From positions 1 to 40,642 of the forward strand of contig JAFGAF010000104.1 of the NCBI GenBank assembly GCA_016933815.1: a DNA stretch of 40,642 nt, written 5' to 3'. Positions 34,465-40,642 of this stretch are shown here, piece after piece. Below the pieces are notes generated by a model that was not told the origin of the DNA, did no database searches, and worked only from the letters and a program-made list of their open reading frames with translations. The stretch comes from Prolixibacteraceae bacterium (GTDB lineage Bacteria > Bacteroidota > Bacteroidia > Bacteroidales > Prolixibacteraceae). Positions within the stretch are counted from its first letter, which is position 1; each line of letters opens with the position of its first letter. The position numbers were made by a program, and so were the translations under genes.

Positions 34465-35195
34465 CCTCGTTGTTTAACTACTTCGAACATAACTACTCCA
34501 GTAGCTACCGATACGTTTAACGATTCGATTTTTCCTTTTACCGGTATCTTAATTAATTCGTCGGCTGTTTTAAGCAGTTCGGTTGAAATGCCTGTGTCTT
34601 CGGCTCCTGCAATAATTGTGCAGGGCACTGTGTAATCGCATTCATGGTATAGCTGATTTGCTTTTTCGGTTGCCGCAAATATTTTTATGCCGTTTTCCTG
34701 AAGTTTTTTCAAGGTTAAATGGCCGCTTTTTACTTTGCAAACTGGAACAACATGCAGTGCTCCGGCCGATGTTTTAACTGCATCGGCGTTAATTTGTGCC
34801 GATCCTTTTTCGGGAACGATTATGGCGTGAACGCCGGCACACTCGGCACTGCGTACAATGGCTCCAAAGTTTCGTACGTCGCTTACCTGATCGAGATAAA
34901 CAAAAAACGGGCTGTCGCCATTTTCATAAGTACGTGCAATTATTTCATCGAGATCGAAAAATGGTACCGGCGAGAGAAAAGCAACTACCCCTTGATGGTT
35001 TTTGCGCGTTATTCGGTTGAGTTTTGGCTCAGGAACCGATTGTACATTAATTGAATGCTCTTTGATGAGTTCAGTCAGTTCTTTGTATAGTTCGCCTTGT
35101 AAACCCTTTTTTACAAGTAGTTTATCGATTGTTTTACCTGAGTTAACGGCTTCGATTACAGCCCTGATTCCAAAAATGAAGTTGCTTTTTTCCAT
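34461..35195 (-). CDS. rlmB: 23S rRNA (guanosine2251-2'-O)-methyltransferase RlmB
   Basis: 244 aa, normal length. SPOUT-fold enzyme that methylates the ribose of G2251 in the P loop of 23S rRNA. The N-terminal substrate-binding domain is at about 5-78 (FIFGIRAVIEAV, then NHQGVVAFLSP). The catalytic motifs are LDQVSDVRNFGAIVRSAEC (101-119, motif 1 with Asn109), IAGAEDTGI (195-203, motif 2) and KIESLNVSVATG (222-233, motif 3), which form the trefoil knot. It starts 9 nt after the ABC-F gene. A TrmH-family relative with another target is possible but less likely. Confidence 0.9.
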   Translation of the reverse strand: MEKSNFIFGIRAVIEAVNSGKTIDKLLVKKGLQGELYKELTELIKEHSINVQSVPEPKLNRITRKNHQGVVAFLSPVPFFDLDEIIARTYENGDSPFFVYLDQVSDVRNFGAIVRSAECAGVHAIIVPEKGSAQINADAVKTSAGALHVVPVCKVKSGHLTLKKLQENGIKIFAATEKANQLYHECDYTVPCTIIAGAEDTGISTELLKTADELIKIPVKGKIESLNVSVATGVVMFEVVKQRG

Positions 35196-35204
35196 GTTTC
35201 AAAG

Positions 35205-37148
35205 TTACCAAGTTTTTTTGTTTTGCCATGCATCGAGTTGCTCATTCGATAATTCCCATTCGTACATGGTTTGATCGAGTTGCCGTTTAACTTTTTCGTA
35301 CTCGTTGTATAAATTATGATCGGTATTATCGGGATTGGCCAATTGCTTATCCATATTTGCCAATTTGCTTTCCAAATCGGCTATTTTGTTTTCGAGCTCT
35401 TCGACTTGTTTTTCGGCCTTTTTAATTTCTTTGTTGATTTCTTTCTGTTCTTCGAAGCTTAGCTCAGTGCTTTTTGTGTTTTTATCTTCTTTTGTTGGAG
35501 TGCCGTTATTGCTGGTTTTTCGTTCGAGTTCTTTAAGCGATTCTATTTTTTTCTTGTTGATAAAATCGTAAATACCACCCAAGTGTTGAATAATTTTTTT
35601 GTCTTTGAATTCGTAAACGCAATCAACCAAACCATCGAGGAATTCGCGGTCGTGCGATACCAATAATATTGTACCGGTAAAATCGCTGAGGGCTTTTTTT
35701 AGTATTTCTTTCGATTGCATATCGAGGTGGTTGGTAGGTTCATCCATTACCAAAAAGTTTACCTCTTCGAGCATCAGTCTAACCATTGCAAGTCGTGTGC
35801 GTTCGCCTCCCGAAAGTACTTTTACTTTTTTATCGACTTCTTCGCCCGAGAACATGAATGCGCCAAGTATATCACGTATCTTTGTGCGTACGTCGCCAAC
35901 AGCTACCTTGTCGATTGTTTCAAGAATAGTGAGTTCACCATCGAGTAAATCGGCCTGGTTTTGAGCAAAGTATCCAATTTTAACGTTATGGCCAATTTTC
36001 ATTAAACCGCTGTGATCCAATTGATTCATTATTATACGAGCCAGTGTTGTTTTGCCTTCGCCGTTTTTGCCAACAAAGGCAATTTTTTCGCTTTGCTCAA
36101 TATATAAATCAATGTTTTGCAGCACCTCTAGTTGCCCGTAAGTTTTGCCAACAGTTTTGGCTTCGACAACAATTTTGCCTGAGCGAGGTGCAGGCGGAAA
36201 TTTAATGTTCAGCCGTTTGTGGTCTTCCTCGTCAACTTCAATGATGTCGATTTTCTCGAGTTGTTTAATGCGCGATTGAACTTGCACTGCTTTTGTGGCC
36301 TTGTACCTGAAGCGTTCAATGAAATCTTCGGTATCCTGAATCATTTTTTGTTGATTGCGGAAAGCTGCCAATTGTTGTTCGCGGCGCTCTGTTCTCAGTT
36401 CAACATATTTCGAATAGTTGGCTTTGTAATCGTAAATTCGACCCAACGATATTTCAATGGTGCGGTTGGTTACGTTGTCGAGGAAGGCCCTGTCGTGCGA
36501 AACCAAAACAATAGCTCCGCTGTAGTTTTTCAGAAAGTCTTCGAGCCATTGAATCGATTCAATATCGAGGTGGTTGGTAGGTTCGTCGAGCAGGAAAATG
36601 TGAGGTTTTTGTAACAGCAGTTTAGCCAACTCGATACGCATGCGCCAGCCTCCGCTGAATTCATTGGTTTGACGGGTGAAATCTTCGCGTTTAAAGCCCA
36701 ATCCAATTAATGTTTGTTCAATGTTTGCATGAAAACTATGCCCTCCCATTAGGTTAAAACGATCGGTAAGGTCGGTTGAACGTTGAATGAGTTGGTGGTA
36801 TTCGTCTGAGTCGTAATCAGTGCGTGTAGCCAGTTCATTGTTGAGCTTTTCAATTTTCTTTTCCATGTTAAGCAGCTCGCTAAAAGCTGTTTGGGCTTCG
36901 TCGAAAACGGTACGCGAATCACGCAATACCATGGTTTGTGGTAAATATCCAACAATTGCATCCTTGGGTGTTATAATGTTTCCTTCGGAAGGCTGTTGAA
37001 GCCCGGCCATCATTTTTAATAAGGTGGTTTTACCTGCCCCGTTTTTTCCTACCAAGCCAATACGGTCGCGAGGATTAACAATAAACGAAATGTCTTTGAA
37101 TAATTCGAATCCCCCAAAATTTAATTTTACCTGCTCAACTGAAATCAT
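35205..37148 (-). CDS. ABC-F family ATPase (ribosome-associated)
   Basis: 647 aa from the ATG at 37146-37148. An open extension to 37172 uses TTG and falls inside the promoter. Two ABC domains with no membrane part: Walker A GKNGAGKT (34-41) and GKNGEGKT (360-367), signatures FSGGWRMRI (164-172) and LSGGERTRLAM, and Walker B LLDEPTNHLD (186-195) and VMDEPTNHLD. The interdomain linker (about 245-315, ERFRYKATKAVQVQSRIKQLEK) is the P-site tRNA interaction part that reaches the peptidyl-transferase centre. A C-terminal coiled coil (about 555-640) resembles Uup. A general translation factor is likelier than antibiotic protection. Confidence 0.92.
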   Translation of the reverse strand: MISVEQVKLNFGGFELFKDISFIVNPRDRIGLVGKNGAGKTTLLKMMAGLQQPSEGNIITPKDAIVGYLPQTMVLRDSRTVFDEAQTAFSELLNMEKKIEKLNNELATRTDYDSDEYHQLIQRSTDLTDRFNLMGGHSFHANIEQTLIGLGFKREDFTRQTNEFSGGWRMRIELAKLLLQKPHIFLLDEPTNHLDIESIQWLEDFLKNYSGAIVLVSHDRAFLDNVTNRTIEISLGRIYDYKANYSKYVELRTERREQQLAAFRNQQKMIQDTEDFIERFRYKATKAVQVQSRIKQLEKIDIIEVDEEDHKRLNIKFPPAPRSGKIVVEAKTVGKTYGQLEVLQNIDLYIEQSEKIAFVGKNGEGKTTLARIIMNQLDHSGLMKIGHNVKIGYFAQNQADLLDGELTILETIDKVAVGDVRTKIRDILGAFMFSGEEVDKKVKVLSGGERTRLAMVRLMLEEVNFLVMDEPTNHLDMQSKEILKKALSDFTGTILLVSHDREFLDGLVDCVYEFKDKKIIQHLGGIYDFINKKKIESLKELERKTSNNGTPTKEDKNTKSTELSFEEQKEINKEIKKAEKQVEELENKIADLESKLANMDKQLANPDNTDHNLYNEYEKVKRQLDQTMYEWELSNEQLDAWQNKKTW

Positions 37149-37169
37149 ACTGTGTGAAAATTTTGCCTG

Positions 37170-37177
37170 CAAAGATA
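37170..37177 (-). promoter_or_regulatory. -7 element of the ABC-F/rlmB operon
   Basis: On the minus strand this reads TATCTTTG, an exact TAnnTTTG, 21 nt before the ATG at 37148. It makes the upstream TTG at 37172 impossible as a start. No good -33 TTTG is seen. Confidence 0.5.
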
Positions 37178-37369
37178 ACAGAATTGCTTAAAGCGCATAT
37201 CGAAAGTTTTTAGCGTTGTTTACCGATAAAAAACCAATACTCACCATCAGTTTTCATGCTTTTACAGTTTACATTCATTTTGCTTGTAACATTTTAAAAA
37301 CTAAGCAGTCATATAGGGTGTAAACACAAAACAAATAACAAAAAATAGTAACAATAAAAATTTAAAGTC

Positions 37370-37714
37370 ATGAAAACACTTATTTTAATCGCAATTGCAC
37401 TCGCAACCCTTATCGTTCCTTTTACCTCAAATGCAGCAAGTAAAAGTACTTCGAACGCCGATGTTGATTCTTTGAGTTTTGAGTATTTTGATGAAACCCA
37501 AGAAGCTGAACTCGAAATTGAACCTTGGATGGTGAATGACGAAGTTTGGAGTTATAACGAAACTGTTAATGAGCCTGAATTAAGCATTGAAAAATGGATG
37601 AGCGACGATAATTATTGGAGTAAAGGCAAAAGTCTTTTAAAAAATTCAGTAGAAGGTGAGTCGGAGTTGGTTATTCAAAAATGGATGACTGATAACAAAA
37701 CCTGGCGTTTGTAG
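37370..37714 (+). CDS. small secreted protein with three WM repeats
   Basis: 114 aa; I do not recognise a named family. A signal peptide covers about residues 1-22 (SNA before A). The mature protein is acidic and carries three 14-residue copies in perfect register at 47-60, 70-83 and 99-112. They follow the pattern E-L-x-I-[EQ]-x-W-M-x-[ND]-[DN]-x-x-W, and the third copy nearly ends the protein. Trp, Met and acidic residues are the fixed positions. It stands alone, with a terminator 71 nt downstream. A periplasmic binding or interaction role is possible; no function can be named. Confidence 0.75.
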   Translation: MKTLILIAIALATLIVPFTSNAASKSTSNADVDSLSFEYFDETQEAELEIEPWMVNDEVWSYNETVNEPELSIEKWMSDDNYWSKGKSLLKNSVEGESELVIQKWMTDNKTWRL

Positions 37715-37785
37715 TATAATTATTAAAATGAAAAGATTCTTCATAGTATTGGTTTAGATAGTTAGTTCGACAATTATTCAGTCTG

Positions 37786-37823
37786 CCACCAATCGTTACA
37801 AGTAATGCGATTGGTGGTTTTTT
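37786..37823 (+). terminator. Rho-independent terminator of the WM-repeat gene
   Basis: CCACCAATCG (37786-37795) pairs perfectly with CGATTGGTGG (37808-37817), with a smaller TTAC/GTAA stem inside. A T-tract (37818-37823, then ATTTTTA) follows. Confidence 0.88.
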
Positions 37824-37860
37824 ATTTTTATATTTGAAGAAAAAGAAAATAAGAAATACA

Positions 37861-39060
37861 ATGTCGGAATATTTGAATAATCAATACAACAATGACGAAA
37901 AGCTATTTTTCTTTTCGAAAAAATTAATTGAAACCGGAAGTGCAAGGGATTTTTTCAATGAATTTGAACCTTTGTTGAAAACAGTAAACGCCCGGAATAC
38001 CATGCAAATAATCGATCGTTTGCTAACCGAAAATATTCCTTTTTACCAGGTTAAAGCCAATATAGGCAAATTGTTGAACCTGTTTTACAAATCATTAAAA
38101 GAGGCCCCTGTTAAGGTGCCTGCCGATGGTCATTTTCTGTATTTTTTGATGTTGGAAAACAGAGGTGTCGAGCAAATAATTGGTCAACTTAAAGAAGAAT
38201 TAAAAAAATTGAAAGGAGATGAATATCTTGAACATTTAGGTGTAATAAAAGAATTGTTAGAGCAACTTAAAGCTTATGAGCTTCATTACATAAAAAAAGA
38301 GAATATTCTTTTTCCATACATCGAAAAAACAATAGCTGATTATCGTTGTCTGCAATTAATGTGGTCATTTCACGACGATTACCGGCGTTTATTAAAAAAG
38401 TTATTGTTAATGCTTGACAATAAAAAGCCTGAGCTTAAAGAGCTTCAAAAGCTTATTGGTGATTTGTTTTTTGTTTTGTTGCCTATAATGTTTAGGGAAG
38501 AATTTATTCTGTTTCCCGAGGCTCTACGGTCAATTCCCGATGAAGCATGGGGAGATATGTTGTTGCACGGTAATGAGTTGGGTTGGTGTTATATTGATGC
38601 TCCGATAATCGTTGCTGAGCTTAAGAATAACACAAATGCTACAAAAACAGGTATGGTCGATTTGGTTACAGGCCAGCTAACACCTGAACAAATAATTTTA
38701 ATGATGGAGCATCTTCAGCTAGATGTTACTTATGTTGATGAGAATGATGAAGTACGCTATTTTTCGGGACTTAAGCACCGCATCTTTCCTAGGTCGAAGG
38801 CAATAATTGGACGTAAAGTACAGAATTGTCATCCAAAAGAGAGTGTGCATGTGGTTAATGAAATTGTACAAGCATTTAGGGACGGATCGAAAGATAAGGC
38901 CGATTTTTGGATTCAAATGAAAGGCCGTTTTGTAAAAATAAGTTATTATGCCTTACGCGACGATTCGAATAATTATAAGGGTACTATTGAAGTAAGCCAA
39001 GATGTTAGTGATATTCGAACTCTTGAAGGTGAGAAACGCCTTCTGGATTGGGGTGATTGA
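37861..39060 (+). CDS. DUF438/hemerythrin-like/PAS domain protein
   Basis: 399 aa from ATG 37861; a TTG at 37834 was rejected. Three parts: a DUF438-like helical region (about 10-80), a hemerythrin-like four-helix region (about 88-222), and a C-terminal PAS domain (about 285-385, QLDVTYVDENDEVRYFSG, then NCHPKESVHVVNEIV). In the middle part HYIKKENILFP (142-152) is a clear hemerythrin motif, and His91, His171 (HDDYRR) and Glu147 are candidate iron ligands. The usual His is missing from FREEFILFP (211-219). Relatives are thought to sense oxygen or nitric oxide in anaerobes. No output domain is present, so a partner is expected. Soluble, cytoplasmic. Confidence 0.87.
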   Translation: MSEYLNNQYNNDEKLFFFSKKLIETGSARDFFNEFEPLLKTVNARNTMQIIDRLLTENIPFYQVKANIGKLLNLFYKSLKEAPVKVPADGHFLYFLMLENRGVEQIIGQLKEELKKLKGDEYLEHLGVIKELLEQLKAYELHYIKKENILFPYIEKTIADYRCLQLMWSFHDDYRRLLKKLLLMLDNKKPELKELQKLIGDLFFVLLPIMFREEFILFPEALRSIPDEAWGDMLLHGNELGWCYIDAPIIVAELKNNTNATKTGMVDLVTGQLTPEQIILMMEHLQLDVTYVDENDEVRYFSGLKHRIFPRSKAIIGRKVQNCHPKESVHVVNEIVQAFRDGSKDKADFWIQMKGRFVKISYYALRDDSNNYKGTIEVSQDVSDIRTLEGEKRLLDWGD

Positions 39061-39084
39061 TTTTTGGGGTTTGGATATATAAAA

Positions 39085-39125
39085 TTGATGAGCACCATAA
39101 ATATTGAATTATGGGTACTCATCAA
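39085..39125. terminator. bidirectional hairpin between convergent DUF438 and purL genes
   Basis: TTGATGAG (39085-39092) pairs with CTCATCAA (39118-39125), and CCATAA with TTATGG further in, separated by a small bulge. T-rich DNA flanks the stem on the minus side (TTTTATATA). It lies 11 nt past the purL stop and about 25 nt past the DUF438 stop. Confidence 0.65.
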
Positions 39126-39136
39126 CTTTCTGAAAT

Positions 39137-40642
39137 CTATTTGATTTTATTTTCAATCCATTTGAATGCATTCACAAATGCCTCAACCCAAGGGCTTACT
39201 TCATCGGCTTTGCGCTCGGCCGGGTAATAGCCCCATTGCCAAGGGAAAATTGCCCTTTCGAGGTGGGGCATCATGGCAAAGTGGCGGCCATCGGCCGAAC
39301 AAATACCCGCAGTGTCGAAATCGGATCCGTTTGGATTGCCCGGATAAGCTGTATTGCTGTATTTCATTGCAATATTGTAAGCATTTTCACCTGCAAGCAA
39401 ACTGAATTTTCCTTCGCCGTGTGCCACCCAAACGCCTAAAGTTTTTCCGGCCATAGTGCTCATCATTACAGAATTGTTGGCTTGTATGTTAACAGTAAGA
39501 AAGCTCGACTCAAATTTGTGGCTTTCGTTGTGCAACATGGTTGGTTTTTGTTCCATGCCCGGATAAATAAGGTTAAGTTCAACCATTAACTGGCATCCGT
39601 TACATACTCCTAAACTAAGTGTATCGTTGCGTTTGTAGAAATTATCGAGGGCTACTCGGGCTTTTTCGTTGTATTTGAAAGCGCCTGCCCAACCTTTTGC
39701 AGAACCAAGTACATCGGAGTTGGAAAATCCGCCAACGAAAACAATCATGTTAATGTCGCTTAAATCTTCTCGGCCACTTATGAGGTCGGTCATGTGTACA
39801 TCTTTCACATCGAAGCCGGCCAGGTAAAGGCTGTAAGCCATTTCGCGGTCGCCGTTAACGCCTTTTTCGCGAATGATAGCAGCTTTGATACCACTCTGAG
39901 AACGGCGTTTCAATTCAATGCCCAGTGAAGCAGCTGTTCCGGCAAAATCGCCAAAGTTGTAGTTCAACTCGTTTTTCTTGTAACTTTTGTAACGTTCAAG
40001 TGCCAATGCCGGTGTACTTTGGTTGCGGTCGAGCAAATACGAAGTTTTGAACCATAAGTCGCGAAGGCTTTGAATGTCGAAATCGTAGCTTTCGTTTCCA
40101 TTAACAATTAAAACGTTTGCCGAATTGGTAGGTAAGCCAATTTTTACGGCTTCAATGCCGGCTGTTTTTAAAATATCTTCAACTTGTTCGGTTGCTTGGA
40201 ATACAATGCCGGGGTTTTCGGCAAAAAGCAATTTAACGGTATCGGCTTCGTTTAAGCCGCTTAGGTTTAGGTCTAAGCCGCTTTCGTTGTTCGAAAAACA
40301 AAGCTCAAGCAGGGTAGTAATCAAACCGCCGCCGCCAATGTCGTGCCCACTGGCAATTAAACCTTTTTCGATTAATTCTTGTACCGTGTTGAAAGCTTTT
40401 AAGAAGTATTCGGCATCGGTAACGGTAGGTGTTTCGTTGCCCAGTTTGTTGTTGATCTGTGCAAAAGCACTTCCACCCAAAGCTTTAGGCGCTTTTGAAA
40501 AGTCGATGTAATATAATGATAAGCCTTCTACCAATACAGGTTCAACAACTTTTTGAACATCGGAAACCTCTCCCGAGGCCGAAATGATCACAGTTCCTGG
40601 TGAATACACCACATCATCTTTGTATTTCTGGGTCATCGAACA
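39137..40642 (-). CDS. purL: phosphoribosylformylglycinamidine synthase PurL, C-terminal part
   Basis: C-terminal 501 codons of the large single-chain PurL (usually about 1,230-1,300 aa); the reading frame runs off the right edge without a start, and the Met near the edge is internal. The enzyme makes FGAM from FGAR, ATP and glutamine in purine synthesis. Seen here: part of the second AIRS-like domain (SGHDIGGGGLITTLLELCF) and the glutamine amidotransferase domain, with nucleophile Cys in LGVCNGCQLM (Cys345 counted from that Met) and the His and Glu of MMPHLERAIFP (458, 460). The catalytic triad is complete. Confidence 0.96.
   Translation of the reverse strand, partial: CSMTQKYKDDVVYSPGTVIISASGEVSDVQKVVEPVLVEGLSLYYIDFSKAPKALGGSAFAQINNKLGNETPTVTDAEYFLKAFNTVQELIEKGLIASGHDIGGGGLITTLLELCFSNNESGLDLNLSGLNEADTVKLLFAENPGIVFQATEQVEDILKTAGIEAVKIGLPTNSANVLIVNGNESYDFDIQSLRDLWFKTSYLLDRNQSTPALALERYKSYKKNELNYNFGDFAGTAASLGIELKRRSQSGIKAAIIREKGVNGDREMAYSLYLAGFDVKDVHMTDLISGREDLSDINMIVFVGGFSNSDVLGSAKGWAGAFKYNEKARVALDNFYKRNDTLSLGVCNGCQLMVELNLIYPGMEQKPTMLHNESHKFESSFLTVNIQANNSVMMSTMAGKTLGVWVAHGEGKFSLLAGENAYNIAMKYSNTAYPGNPNGSDFDTAGICSADGRHFAMMPHLERAIFPWQWGYYPAERKADEVSPWVEAFVNAFKWIENKIK

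Noticed and set aside
35205-37148. ABC-F gene as an antibiotic resistance determinant
   Set aside because: Uup-like layout with C-terminal coiled coil, operon with rlmB, and no resistance context.
37149-37172. TTG start eight codons upstream of the ABC-F ATG
   Set aside because: It falls in the TATCTTTG -7 element, so it would not be in the transcript.
1-40642. CRISPR arrays, tRNA/rRNA genes, insertion sequences, riboswitches
   Set aside because: I looked for regular spaced repeats, cloverleaf patterns, terminal inverted repeats with transposase and long structured leaders and saw none I can support.

Overview
The window is a stretch of AT-rich chromosome from a member of the Bacteroidota, most likely the class Bacteroidia (a Bacteroidales or Marinilabiliales type). 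This rests on lineage-restricted families (DUF3822, DUF4954, a fused SpmA/SpmB protein, LolA next to FtsK), a eukaryote/archaeal-type prolyl-tRNA synthetase, signal peptides that often end in A|Q, a general lack of Shine-Dalgarno sequences, and several matches to the Bacteroidota promoter (TTTG, about 19 bp, TAnnTTTG). Nearly all of it is genes. I found no phage, insertion sequence, CRISPR array, tRNA or rRNA, and the content is mostly conserved housekeeping with a few lineage-specific genes.

Layout. 1-2819 (minus): a nucleotide-sugar operon, UDP-glucuronate decarboxylase then rfbA, rfbC and rfbD (cut by the window edge), with a 4-nt ATGA overlap at every junction. 3118-6443 (plus): rpsA, a STAS-domain protein and ribonuclease Z. 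6469-7914 (minus): a RecD-like helicase. 8006-10025 (plus): an anchored pilin-like protein, DUF3822 and rsmD. 10079-16879: xerD (minus), aroQ (plus), ftsK-lolA (minus), an outer-membrane barrel (minus) and a SpmAB-type membrane protein (plus). 16905-19958 (minus): a probable operon of a 96-aa unknown, a methyltransferase and a DUF4954 left-handed beta-helix protein. 20052-23279 (minus): a FadL-type porin and an unusual Tyr/Trp-rich, Ser-rich lipoprotein. 23382-26030 (plus): proS and an SDR protein. 26025-28210 (minus): an M56/BlaI regulatory pair. 28381-32104 (minus): a GH5-GH3 glycosidase pair. 32264-34464: amtB (minus) and a divergent Lrp/AsnC regulator (plus). 34461-37148 (minus): an ABC-F protein and rlmB. 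37370-39060 (plus): a small secreted repeat protein and a DUF438/hemerythrin/PAS protein. 39137 to the end (minus): the C-terminal part of purL.

The points most worth a second look are these: a terminator-like hairpin with eight T inside the rnz reading frame; two dyads that flank the -7 element of the blaI promoter exactly; the M56 receptor, whose sensor region is a long helical/coiled-coil segment instead of a penicillin-binding domain; a 114-aa secreted protein with three copies of a 14-residue WM repeat; and the aromatic-rich lipoprotein, which has an unusually strong Shine-Dalgarno. I did not see a clear multi-gene system that I would call new; the strongest leads are single genes and regulatory sites.
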